A DNA stretch of 64,000 bases, from positions 1,240,001 to 1,304,000 of the forward strand of contig JAULJL010000003.1 of the NCBI GenBank assembly GCA_030761205.1, read 5' to 3'. The notes under the pieces are model-generated. The model had not been told where the DNA came from. It did no database searches and saw only the letters and a program-made list of their open reading frames with translations. This document shows positions 1-11,379 of this stretch, one piece after another (the first letter of the stretch is position 1; every line of letters starts with the position of its first letter). Source of the stretch: Fremontodendron californicum (lineage: Eukaryota > Streptophyta > Magnoliopsida > Malvales > Malvaceae). The translations under genes were made by a program, and so were the position numbers.

Positions 1-16
1 GGCTCTTTTGGAACAG

Positions 17-1408
17 ATGAAGAGTATGGATCCTGGCATGAGAAAAGAAGGTTCTACAGTGGTTGCTGTTGCTCTCAACAACGAACCAGGTTCTCATGAT
101 CTCATCAATGGTGATCCAAATACTGAATTATCCAATGTTCGAGAGGATCGTGAGACAGTTACGGAGTGCTTGCACATTCCAGAAAAGTTAGTTACAACCA
201 CCTTTGCTGACGTGGCATCAGTCAAGACCAATTTTGATTGGAAGAAGCTCTTCACAATCTCCTCCGATCAATCGTTGCTGTTTTTCCCACCTCAACACTC
301 AAATGGATCCATCACCGTCAAACCTCCAGCTGAGGTTCTTGAAGAAGGAGCAACTGTGTGGATGAACTCAGTTGTGGCGCAGTTTGTTGGCAAGGCACCA
401 AACTTCAGCACATTTCAGAGACTTGCCAACATGTTATGGGGAAAGAATGGAGCAGTGGTGATCAAATCTGCTGGCCTGAACTTATACCTAGTTCAATTTC
501 CGAATGCTGACACCAGAGAATGGGTTCTTGAGCAGGGACCTTGGCACATTCTGAATAAGCCACTCATTCTGAGAAAATGGGAGCCAGGTATGAAATCATT
601 AGAGTTTAATTTGAAGAAATTACCTGTTTGGATCCATTTGGGAGGAGTTCCTCTGGAATTGTACACCAGACGTGGCCTCAGCTATATTGCTAGTGCCCTC
701 GGAACTCCATTGTATATGGATAGAATCACTGCTAGCCAACAGAGATTGGCCTATGCAAAGGTATGTGTGGAGATTGCAGTGGATGTCCCCATCCCAAAAT
801 GTATTAATGTTGAGTTATGTGATGGCACTATTGCAAATGTTGTTGTGGATATCCCTTGGTACCCTCCAAAATGCAAGCATTGCAATTTGTTTGGGCATAC
901 AGACAGAAATTGCACCAAACAGCCTGTAGGGGCTACCAAAGTTTGGATTCCAAAGGAGGGGCCTAAAGCAGAACTGTCAAAACATGATGCACAGGCTACA
1001 AGCAGCGTAGAAGTTGAAAGCAGTGCCCTGCCTATGGCTCAAGAACAGAAAGAGGTAAGTATGAAGGAAACAGAAGTTAATGAGGGCAGTAAAGGGAGAG
1101 GAAGCAGAAGCATACAGAAAAGCAAGAAGTCAGTATTAGCTGGTTCCCAAAACAGATTTGACATCCTGAGTGACTCAGAGAGGACAAATGTAGACCCTGG
1201 ACAAACTAGTGGCTCTGAGCAATGGAGAGAGGAGGAACAAGTGGTGGAAATTCTTCCAAACTCTCCTAAGAAGCAAAGGGCAGCAGCAGCAGGAGTTGCA
1301 GACTTGATGAAAGCCTTGAAGAATAAGAAGAAAGGGCCCATTGACAAGGGGAAAAGAGGTAAGGCAGTTTTACCTGCCTCTGGAGTGACCCCCCCTCAAC
1401 TTTCATGA
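17..1408 (+). CDS. LINE ORF1: DUF4283 and zinc-knuckle RNA-binding protein
   Basis: The protein has about 463 residues from the first ATG at 17; the frame is open upstream to the window edge, so the true start could lie further left. Residues about 70-215 look like the DUF4283 domain of plant LINE ORF1 proteins (motifs WKKLF, LANMLWGKNG, GPWHI and PVWIHLGGVPLELY). A CCHC-type zinc knuckle follows at nucleotides about 871-912, with spacing C-x2-C-x4-H-x4-C. The C-terminal third is charged, low in complexity and rich in Lys, Ser and Glu. In this family ORF1 coats the element RNA in the ribonucleoprotein particle. Its stop overlaps the ORF2 start in the sequence ATGA. I am confident of the family assignment; activity is unknown. 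Confidence 0.9.
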   Translation: MKSMDPGMRKEGSTVVAVALNNEPGSHDLINGDPNTELSNVREDRETVTECLHIPEKLVTTTFADVASVKTNFDWKKLFTISSDQSLLFFPPQHSNGSITVKPPAEVLEEGATVWMNSVVAQFVGKAPNFSTFQRLANMLWGKNGAVVIKSAGLNLYLVQFPNADTREWVLEQGPWHILNKPLILRKWEPGMKSLEFNLKKLPVWIHLGGVPLELYTRRGLSYIASALGTPLYMDRITASQQRLAYAKVCVEIAVDVPIPKCINVELCDGTIANVVVDIPWYPPKCKHCNLFGHTDRNCTKQPVGATKVWIPKEGPKAELSKHDAQATSSVEVESSALPMAQEQKEVSMKETEVNEGSKGRGSRSIQKSKKSVLAGSQNRFDILSDSERTNVDPGQTSGSEQWREEEQVVEILPNSPKKQRAAAAGVADLMKALKNKKKGPIDKGKRGKAVLPASGVTPPQLS

Positions 1409-4400
1409 ATTTTATAGTGTGGAATACTAGGGGGCTAAACAACCCTCAAAAGCAGAAAAGTATTATACAGAGAATAAACTGCCTGAAGGCAGACCTTGTT
1501 TGCTTACTGGAAACAAGAGTGAAACAACAAAACATGCCAGCTATAGTAGATAGGCTCTTTCAGGGATGGAAGCTACATCACAACTACTTAGAAGCTTATA
1601 ATGGGAGAATATGGTTCCTATGGAGAAATCAGATGCAGGTTGATCTTATTGCAACATCTGATCAGAGCATTACATGCTGCACCACTTATAATTCTACCAG
1701 GTTCTACATTACAGCAATTTATGGAAGCAATGAAGGCATAAGTAGAAGAAGGCTTTGGCACCATCTTCAGGACATTCAAGGCAGAATTGATGGCTCTCCT
1801 TGGCTTTTGGCTGGAGACTTCAATGTTATAGCAAGACCACAGGAAAGCTCAGATTTCAATGGCTCCTACATGCTTACCTCTGATATGAAGGATTTTCAGG
1901 ACTGCTTGACACAGCTATCAGTGTTTGATCATACCAGTACTGGACCAGCATTCACATGGTCCAACCACCAAACTGATGCTTACTTGGCTAAAAAGCTTGA
2001 TAGGGTTTTGGTGAATGATTGCTGGCATACACAGTTTGCTCACTCATTTGTTGAGTTTTTGGCTCCAATGGTTTCTGATCACTGCCTAGCATACATAAAG
2101 ATGAACTTGACTGCTCATTCTCCCCCAAAGCCATTTAGGTTTTTTAATTTCTGGACTAGGAATCCAGAGTTCCTGAACATTGTGGAAAACTCTTGGCAAG
2201 AGCCTTTCATTGGAAATCCTATGACCACTCTATTCCACAAATTGAAGAGATTAAAGGCAGTACTGAGGGCATTTAACCTGGCCATATATGGCAACATTTC
2301 AGGGAAGGTTCAAGATAAAAGGCAAGAATTGGAGAGCATGCAGATGATCAATCTGCATCAAAGGCCATCTAATACTCTTGTTGAAACAGAAAGAAGACTC
2401 TATGCAGAATTGATGGAACTCCAAAAGGCTGAGGAAAGTTATTACAGGCAGAAATCAAGGATAAAATGGCTGCAGGAGGGGGATCAGAACACTCATTATT
2501 TCCATAAAATGGTGTCAGCAAAGCATAGCAAGCAATCCATCAGAGTCCTCTATGATGATGAGTGAAGGAAGTTGGAAGATTTTGGCCAAATCTCAAAGGA
2601 GGCTGTAAGGTTCTTTCAGAAGTTGATTGGGACTGAGGACAAACAGGTCACAGACTGCCCTAGGGAGCTTCTTACTGAACTTATTCAGCCTGCCTTGCCT
2701 ACTGAAGCTAAGGACAATTTAGCTAAGGCTGTTACAAAAGAGGAGGTGAAAAGAGCCATGTTTGAGCAGAATGGGGACAAAGCCCCAGGGCCAGATGGAT
2801 ACACTGCACAGTTTTTTAAAACTGCTTGGCCTATTGTGGAAGAGGATGTCACTGCAGCAATCTTATCCTTCTTTCAATCAGGGAGCAGGATATCAGTCTT
2901 TAACTCTACATGTATTGCTCTTGTCCCAAAATTCCAGAATCCTAATCATATGAAGGACTTCAGGCCTATTTCATGCTGCTCTGTCATTTATAAATGTATT
3001 ACCAGGATCATCACTGCCAGGCTCACTCCACTCCTTCCTACTATGATCTCCAGCAATCAGAGTGCCTTCATACCAGGGAGAAGCATCTCAGATAATATTC
3101 TCATGGCTCAGGAACTGGTCAAAGGGTATGGAAGAGCAACCTTATCCCCCCGTTTTGCAATGAAGATTGATCTCCAAAAAGCTTTTGATTCATTAAATTG
3201 GGACTTCATTCTCACTGTTTTATCAGTTTATGGATTGCCTGATAAGTTCATAGGATGGATCAAGGCATGCATCACTTCCCCAAAGTTCTCAATTTCTCTT
3301 AATGGAGGATTAGTAAGGTACTTTGAAGGAGCAAAGGGGTTAAGGCAGGGAGACCCTCTCTCTCCTTATCTTTTTGTCATTGCTATGAATGTTTTATCCA
3401 GACTTCTGGATGCAGGGGCTCTTCATGGAGTTTACAGCTATCATCCTAAATGTCACAGAATCAAGCTTACTCACCTGTGCTTTGCAGATGATCTGCTGAT
3501 TTTTGCAAAGGGTAACTTGGATTCTGTTGTGGGCATACAGGGTATTCTCCATTACTTTTATACCATTTCTGGTTTGCAATTAAACCCTTCCAAGAGTGAA
3601 GTCTTCTCCTCTGGTGTTATTAGGACCACTCTACTTGAGATGCAAGAGTTGACAGGGTTTAAACTTGGCAAACTACCTGTTAGGTACCTTGGGGTCCCTT
3701 TGGTCACAAGAAGACTCTCTGAAAAGGATTGTTCTCCTTTGATTGATAGAATTACTCAGAGAATCAATGGCTGGGCAGCACGCATGTTATCCTATGCAGG
3801 AAGGCTTCAGCTCATTCAATCTGTTCTTTTTAATGTGTCCAATTTCTGGTGCAGGCACTTTGTTTTGCCTAAGGCTGTTCTTAAAAGAATTAATCAATTA
3901 TGCAGCAGGTTCTTCTGGAAAGGAAGAGATGACTCAGCTAAGGGAGCAAGAGTCAAATGGAGTTCCATTTGCTGTCCTAAGTCAGAGGGGGGTCTTGGAT
4001 TAAAAGACTTGGGAATATGGAATAAGGCTTGCATTATTCAGCACCTATGGGCACTTCTCTCTCAGGCAGGTTCATTGTGGATTGCCTGGCTTCATGCCTA
4101 TGTGCTGAAAGGAAGAACAGTGTGGCAGGTTCAACCTTCCCCAGGAAGCAGCTGGACATGGCGTAAAATGCTTCAGCTGAGGGCTTTGGCTTTGAGGTTC
4201 ACCTCCAACCAGAATGGTGCTCTAACTTGGAAGTTCCCTGGGAACAGATTTATGGTGGCTAAAGTCTGGAATGATCTCAGGCCTAGGCAGGACAAGGTGG
4301 AGTGGGATAAACTGATCTGGTTTCCATTTTATATTCCTAAACATGCACTGGTAGCTTGGATGGCTATATTGGACAAACTGCCTACAAAGAACAGATTGAT

Positions 4401-4818
4401 GTCATGGGGCATGGAGGTGGATGGCAAATGTGAGCTATGTCAAACTGAGCAAGAAACCCGGAATCATATATTTTTTGAATGTGACTATTCAAAGGAAATC
4501 TGGGGGCATATTCTATGCTTATGTCAACTTCATAGAAGCATAAGGAGCTGGCAAGTAGAGCTGCAATGGGCAGTAAACAGAATCAGAGGAAAAACTCTCA
4601 TTTCTGTTATTTTGCGTTTATCATGGAGTGCCTTTCTTTACTCGATCTGGAGGGAGAGAAATAATAGGTGTTTTAATCGCCTTCAATCCACACAAGGAGC
4701 CATCATTGAGCAGATAAAAGAGATCATCAGAATGCGATTGTTGGGGCTCAAGAACATTAGTCCTGATGAAGTGAACCGAAGATTGGATGCAGATTGGGGA
4801 CTGTCTCTTTTTTCCTAG
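1405..4818 (+). pseudogene. LINE ORF2: endonuclease / reverse transcriptase, one in-frame stop
   Basis: ORF2 starts at ATG 1405, which overlaps the ORF1 stop. Nucleotides 1405-about 2100 encode an AP-type endonuclease (exonuclease-endonuclease-phosphatase fold) with starting motif NFIVWNTRGL, then LLAGDFNVI and a terminal SDH. The reverse transcriptase spans about 2760-3650, with FRPISCCSVIYK, KIDLQKAFDSLNW, LRQGDPLSPYLF and the catalytic FADD at 3481-3492. A zf-RVT region follows at about 4290-4500 with motif CELCQTEQETRNHIFFEC. A TGA at 2563-2565 separates the two halves (386 and 748 codons) in the same frame, between endonuclease and reverse transcriptase. The stop probably inactivates the element in cis. 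No RNase H domain was recognised. Confidence 0.92.
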
Positions 4819-5132
4819 GATCTTTGTCCATTATGGAATAGCTTTAAGTATTGCTGAAGTATGTTGCTATTGTTCCCTGATTGATTAGTGGTCTTAAGTT
4901 TTGTTCAAGTACTGTTTAAGTATGTATAGCTTTAAGTACATGTTGCACATGATGTTGGATGTAGCAGTTTAACTGCTTTCTGGATAAATAAAACACTTAC
5001 TTATCCAAAAAAAAGAATATCGATATAAAATTTGAGAATTAAACTTTTATACTCATATTCATTATATATATATATATATATGTCGAAGTGTCAAGGAAAA
5101 TGAAAACTTACGAATAACATAAAAAAAATTTT

Positions 5133-5699
5133 TTAAGTATTTAATCAGTTTTTGTATTATAGTAAAAAGTACATTTTAATCTTTATATTATAGAATGGAG
5201 TAATTTAATTCTCGTACGTTTGAAATTAACGCATAAAATTAAAATTGTTAACAATGTTAATGAGAAACCGTCTAAATGCTGACATGGATATGTGAAACTG
5301 ACAGAAAAGATGACTTGAAAAAAAATGATGACATATCAAATTTTTTTACTCAAATGAAATTTAGAAAAACATAATTTTTTTCGCAAATCCTTCCCTTACC
5401 CGTAAAAATATATCATCATTTTTTTTTTTCGAAATCATCTATTTTGTTAGTTTCTAAATTTCACCTGAGCAAAAAAAATTGACACGTTATAACTTTTTTT
5501 TCAAGTTATCTATTCTGTGAATTTTACATGTCCATGTCAGCATTTAAACAGTTTTTCATTAACACTGTTACCAATTTTACTTTTTTACATCAATTTCAAA
5601 TGTACATAGATTAAATTGCTCACTTTTATGGTACAAAAACTAAAAAATACTTTTAAATATAGTATAAAAATTTATAAAAATTATCTAGATACTTTACCC
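5133..5699. mobile_element. Foldback MITE, copy 1 (MULE-like)
   Basis: This segment of about 567 bp is an imperfect inverted repeat over almost its whole length. Its left half (phrases like TAGTAAAAAGTACATTTTAA and GAGAAACCGTCTAAATGCTGA) returns reverse-complemented in the right half. It matches the element at 44,960-45,522 in the same orientation and length. Ends are close to GTTAAAGTA...TACTTTAACC, degenerate here. The second copy has a possible 9-bp target duplication, which fits Mutator-like elements. It does not code for protein. Confidence 0.75.
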
Positions 5700-7801
5700 T
5701 AAAAAATTGTGAAGGTACAATTTTTAAAAAAAAATTAGGGCCAGTAAGATTATGCAAACAAAGAAAGAAGATCCCATAATAAATTTCAGTAGCTGAGAGA
5801 TTTTGGGTTTTGCATAGATTTGGAGGGGGATGTGAAGAGATCAAGACAAGTTGCAAGTGGTTTTGTGGTCCATGAATTGAAGAGTGGCTTAAGAGTGGTT
5901 TTGTGGTCCATGAAGAAAGAAAGCCTAATTTTGAGGATGAGAGAAGGGGGTTGGGGGGGGGGGGCAATTGTCAAAGGAAGTGAGAGATGAAAGTAAACTT
6001 GATAATAATGGACACGATACGACACATCAATCTCCACAAACATTTTTATTCAAAAACCATGTAATAAAAATGAGAAAAAAAAAAAAAAAGAGAAAGAAGG
6101 CATCTTATTCAATCAAAACAGCTGCTTACCCCTAATGATTCACATTGTGCATTTCTCCAAAGAACCAAACTTTTTTAGCCCAAATTCTCTAATAATTGTA
6201 CCAAATTAAATACCCATTTTTCTTTTAACTTTGCACGATTGTTTTTATTGACAAGTGCACCTTGAAAAGCATACATCAAATAAGTGCAAAATAAGTCTTC
6301 TTTCAACACGAAAACATGAAGATTTCATCCTTACGGATAAGGCGAATCACATCGGTTTGGTGGGGGCAATAACCCTTCCATGTCTTTCTTTTTTTCTTTC
6401 CTTTTTGATGCATTAGAAAAAGAAAATTCTGGGATTTTTTTTTCTTTTGACAAATTCAATGTTAGTAAAAATTTTGCATAGCAAAAGTTGGTGATTTGAA
6501 CCTGATTGTCTATTCTTTCACCACTTTGTGTAAAGTTGTGAAAAAACCAACCTTTGCTTGGGTTCTATTTGGCCTCATTGCTTGAAAAATAAGGTTTTTG
6601 GTCAAGCTTAAAGTTAACCCAAAATATCAAAATTCAACTTTACCTGTCAATGTGTTAGGCTCATATACTACTACTATTCCTAATGACAATGATTTTCGTT
6701 TATATCTAAGGGTTTGGTAACTTACTATATTGGACAAAGAAAAAAAGGGTCACTTCCTAGTTGAAATCGCCTCTAATTTCAACTGCTTCGAAGAATTCCG
6801 AGGGTGATTTTTAAAAGGGAAATTAATTGGGGTTTGAAAAGTATCCAGATTTCAGCAGCTGCAGCATTCAGGAGAAATGGTCAAAACCCTTCAATAATGT
6901 ATCCACACTCTGATCAAATTGGAATCCCATAAATGTTCCTTATCATCAATGACTAGATTTATTCAAAAGCCGACTTACTTATCCGATTCGATAGGTCTGA
7001 CTCGTATTGAGTCAGATTTGATAAGGTTTTTTAATTCGGGTTGGTTCGATCCGACTCAAATTACTGTTTAATAATAAAAATAATTTAATTATAAAAATAT
7101 TAACATAAAAAATAATTTTTTAATATTTTTTAAAATAGTAAAACAAATTTTAGAATCAATCTGGATCGAACTTAGATAAAAATTTTAAAAAAAAATTAAG
7201 CCGTGACCCGACTCAATTTATGAACACAATGACATACCTTTTTGCAATTTGCTACCTTAGAACTTTTTAGCAACACTACCAAAAATCATGCATGTTGCCC
7301 CCACTCTCTTTGTAAATGCTACTTTGTATTTAATACCACCTTTAAACTATATTTTTTTTCCTTTGTCCAAAATTGAGAAGGAAATTTTAATAAAATCATA
7401 TTCCTTAAAGTTCCAGCCCGATCCACATAAGTAAAATTCAGAATGCACCAATTCGATCTATGAAAATTCTCACAACTCGTTATTTTGAAATTTATTAAAA
7501 ACATTCATTCATTTATTTTTTTTTTCTTTTCTCTCCAGATGGAAATCTCATAGTTTTGGGATTATTCTCCTAAATGCAGTAGAGCAGAATTAATGTTATC
7601 ATTTTCATTTGTTTAAGGACAAGCAATCCAATGCTATCACTATCCATTATAAGGAGTTTTATTATATTTGGAATATTGTATATATCCTACATACTATCTA
7701 TCTTCAGCTCACTGAATTGCTGTTGAATAATATTTATCAATTTTAATTGCTTAAAAAAGTAAAGGAGTAGAAAGTTACTGAAAGTGACACAGTGCAGAAT
7801 C

Positions 7802-7857
<56 letters not shown>

Positions 7858-8250
7858 TTCCCCTCCCTGTTTCAGCAATTCTCCAAAAGTATCCATATTA
7901 ATAAACTGAAACTACTTAACCTTTCCACATCTAATCCTGAAAAAATATTTGCAGACCTTCCTTGATTATGAAATTATCATTTAATCTTTCCACTAAAGAG
8001 CATCTCTTTACTGTATTTTTTTAAGTTTATAAAAAAAATCATGAATTTAAATTAAATAATTATCTAAATTTTTATTATTTTATTATAATTAATTGAGCTC
8101 TCAAATATTTATTTTTATGCATTTTAATCTTCAAATATCTATTTTCATCCAATTTAACTTTCATTGAATGAAAATTGATGATAACCTTTAACCAATTTTT
8201 TTTCAATTAATGACTCAATTAAAATTGAGTTATTTAATTTATTTTTATTT

Positions 8251-8284
<34 letters not shown>

Positions 8285-9008
8285 TAGATAGTGGTTCCAT
8301 AAAGGATAACAAGTTTCACCATTCAAAGCTCCACCAGGGGTGATGCTATCACTCATGATCCTAAAGAAGACATTATAATATTCAAAGGATTTGGTAACAA
8401 AAAGAAGACAAGACAAAGCACAGACAAACCTTACATTAGACTTTTCCCACTCCCATAATAATAACATTATAAATCTTGGTTTCAACATTAATTTAAAAAA
8501 GGTTGGATCCACGCTATTTAATACTATATAGTAAAAGAATTAATCTAAACCTGCCAGCCACATAATAATCTTATAATTTGTTAAATATTTATTTTATTTA
8601 TAGTAAAAGTCAACGTTCCTTATCTTATAATTAAATATATTAAATTTTACAAACGAATTTAATAAAATAAAATATTTTCAAAATATAGAAAAAAATAAAT
8701 TCAACAATTTTTTAATTCGGTATTAATTAATGAAAATAATAAATAAGGACACCATCGCGCTTCTGCTGCCTGGCTCCTGTAAAACGTGTGGGTCCATGAA
8801 ACTGATTACCAATGGTGTGCGTGGCGATTTCCTATTGGTTGATGTTGACTGCCCCGCCAATTGTGCATTTGGTTACAAAGGTAGCGGATGCTCCACAAAA
8901 CCTAGGCCGTGTCGCACTGGATTCTTTGCGTGTGAGTTTGGAGTTCGACACGTGTTCGTTAAGTAACCAGTCCATTTACGTAACTGCTCGGATATTTTGA
9001 TGGAGTCC
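5700..9008. other. AT-rich intergenic DNA without a recognisable gene
   Basis: No coding region is supportable. Contents seen are a G-tract near 5949-5963, a poly-A tract near 6074-6090, and a stretch near 6960-7225 with repeated GACTCG/CGGGTTGG words typical of small plant repeats. There is an (AT)n microsatellite at 7805-7855 and a second (TA)n with TAGA units at about 8258-8291. The 78-codon ORF at 8730-8966 resembles nothing I know. Confidence 0.6.
7805..7855. repeat. (AT)n microsatellite
   Basis: About 25 uninterrupted AT dinucleotides, seen directly. Confidence 0.95.
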
Positions 9009-9159
9009 AGAAAGTTTACTCCTCCACGAAGCAAAAAAAAAAAAATTCTAACATAAGTTTCTTACTGTAAGTTTCCCATCAGCTTAGATGAATCCCATCC
9101 GTCAGATCATAAATTTAAATCTGAATCGTTGAAAAGAAAAAAAAAAGGGAAACCGGTTG

Positions 9160-9907
9160 ACCCCTTCGAAAAAACCCTTCCCCCCAGCTTTTCTGTTTCG
9201 AAAATCCCTTCCCCCCTCTGATATAGAACCCTAAAATTTATTCCCCTTTTGTGTTTGGAAAATCTGTTTCTCCTTTTGTATTCTGATTCGAAAATTTGGT
9301 TCCCCCTTTCTAATCAGTTCGTTTTCCCTTTCTATTGTGTTTCGAAAAACCCTTCCCCCCTCTGAGGAAAAAATTTCTCTAGAACCCTAAAATTTATTCC
9401 CCTTTTGTGTTTCGAAAATTTGCTTAGGGTTGGGTAATCTGTTTCGAAAATTTGGTTCCCCCTTTCTAATCAGTTCGTTTTCCCTTTCTATGGTGTTTCT
9501 CAAATATTGTTAGAACCCTAAATTTCAATTTCCCTTTTCTGTTTCGATATTTGCTTCTCCCATTTATTTTTCGAAATTTGGCTTCTCCCATTGTAATCAG
9601 TTTCGAAATTTGGCTTCTCCCATTGTAAAGAATCGAAACCCCAGATTAAAAAACCCTAACCCTTGTGTTTTTGCACAACCGAAACCCCAAATATCAAAGC
9701 CACACCTGACTCTCTTCCTCTGAAAATCATCGAACCCAGACATATTTTTGTTTGGTCATCTGGTATTTTGTTTCTTTGTTGGTATTTCAGCAAATTTTTT
9801 ATATTTTTTGTGGATTATTCTAATTATTTTTGGTTTGGGGTTGTTTTTTTTTGTTTTTTTGGCAGAAATATCAGCATAAATTCTGGGTGGCTGCAAGAAG
9901 ATAATTG
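9160..9907 (+). promoter_or_regulatory. Repetitive leader / possible noncoding first exon of the HMG-Ulp1 gene
   Basis: Pyrimidine-rich phrases recur several times between 9160 and 9640: GTTTCGAAAATTTGG, CCCTTCCCCCCTCTG, GAACCCTAAAATTTATTCCC and TCTAATCAGTTCGTTTTCCC. Parts of roughly 100-170 bp are tandemly duplicated. The stretch after about 9640 ends in GATAATTGGTAAGC, a plausible splice donor at about 9908. This suggests an untranslated first exon and a long leader intron up to the coding start at 11,380. The arrangement fits a plant promoter with a CT-rich leader, but transcription is inferred and no TATA box was assigned. Other possibilities are a repeat cluster unrelated to the gene or a subterminal region of a transposon. 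Confidence 0.4.
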
Positions 9908-11379
9908 GTAAGCATAAGTTCTTGAATCAGCTTGGAAACATGTTTGCTTTGTTTGGTTGTTGGACAGGAAAAAAAGGAAGGATAACTGGATGCGTTTTGG
10001 TTTATCTGCGTGTTAATTGAGCCAGTGTCGGTTTCGCTATAATGTGTATCTGTTTCGTCCTAATTAGATGCATGGAAGTGGAAAACATGTCATGATGCTT
10101 AAAAATTATGCCTATTATGATTCTGCTATCGAGCATTTGATATGCCTATATTGTTTGATTGGCATGGCATCTATTACTGCATAATCTTTCATCTGATTTT
10201 TGTAATCTGTCGATTTCAAATGTACTTATTTTACAATCTGGATATAATTTTGGTAATTTGGGTATTTGTTAATTTGGTTTTTGTTTTGTTGAGAGACTGA
10301 GATATTTTGGAATTGGGTTTTGTTCCTTGAATGCATAAACTTGTGGTAAACTGGTCACTTTTTAGGGTGTTGTGCTCTCCCTGTTGGTTCGTAATATTGT
10401 CAAAATTCAATATTGATTGTCATATGGATTTAATTTTGTGATTTTAGCATGCTTAGTTTTTGGAAATTCTTCACTTTGGCTCTGGTTTAGTAAGATTGTT
10501 CTTATAAAATAGTGTTAGTACATGATTTTCTGAATGGAACAGTGTTTGACTCGTTGTGATTTTGTCTTGAACCGTTTTAAAAGTTATGATTTCACTTATG
10601 GTTTTGTCTGGTATATATGTAACTTATGGTGTTGCTGCTGCATTCTTGTAATAACAGTGAGATAACATTTACTATAATCTTTTATTGACAATTTTATCAA
10701 ATTTTATATATAAAATAGTATCTTGACTATGGGGTGTGGAATTTTATATATATCCAAAGGTTTAAAATTTAAATCATCCCACCCATAGTATAAAAAAAAA
10801 TAGAGAAAATGAATATACTGTAATTAACCTTATGTGCATAAGTAGAGTAGAAATTAAACAATTACAATAGAAAATGTTATTATTAATTGGTACTTACCTT
10901 TTAGGCCAAATAAATGGTACTTTCCTTGAAAAATGAATGCAAAATTTGTAGTATATAGTTTTTACGTACCTTAGGTTTAAACAAATTTATTTTATGTATA
11001 TATATACTTTTTAAGATAATTGAATATGAACTTTTAATCAATAATATTGTCATACACATTCTTTAGAAAATTTTAATTTTTTTTTTCCTAATGCAATCTT
11101 GATGTAGTAATAGTTTTACCTCCTTTCTTATTTTGGTTTTAAATAGTCATGTCATTTTTAAATTTTGTCTTTTTAAGATAATTGAATATGAACTTTTAAT
11201 GAATATGAACTTTTAATACGGATAAGATTATGCCTCTAGGCAGAGAAAATTTTATTAACTTTTTATGCAGAATTAGTTATCCTGATGTACTTGTTTTGTA
11301 TTATAAATTATAATTTATTGTATGTCTAATGTTGAGAAATTTGCAAACGTTTGTTTGATTTTATTAAAGATTCAAAGAG
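9908..11379 (+). other. Possible leader intron, T-rich, no coding sequence seen
   Basis: This is 1.5 kb of T-rich DNA between the presumed noncoding exon and the first coding exon at 11,380. A T-rich sequence precedes TTAAAG at about 11,370, which could serve as an acceptor. A 30-bp phrase including AGATAATTGAATATGAACTT occurs twice (about 11,014 and 11,176). No gene is supportable here. Confidence 0.4.

Larger units (their letters stand above)
1..5013 (+). mobile_element. L1-type LINE retrotransposon, nearly complete
   Basis: This is a plant non-LTR retrotransposon that moves by target-primed reverse transcription. It has two ORFs in the usual order: a nucleic-acid-binding ORF1 (17-1408) and an ORF2 with endonuclease and reverse transcriptase (1405-4818). 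A 3' UTR follows, with AATAAA at about 4986 and a short A-tract at 5006-5013 that marks the 3' end. The 5' UTR runs off the left edge of the window, so the 5' end and the target-site duplication cannot be checked. ORF1 is open throughout and ORF2 has a single in-frame stop, so the insertion looks fairly young. Confidence 0.93.

Noticed and set aside
5653..6043. Two overlapping minus-strand ORFs of 104 and 85 codons
   Set aside because: They span the end of the foldback element and poly-tract DNA, with no recognisable domain or splice context.
8258..8291. Minus-strand ORF through the (TA)n tract
   Set aside because: It is a microsatellite artefact (repeated Tyr-Ile).
8730..9000. ORFs of 78 and 62 codons in a GC-richer patch
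   Set aside because: The sequences match no known family and have no conserved motif. They could be remnants near the boundary of the large element.
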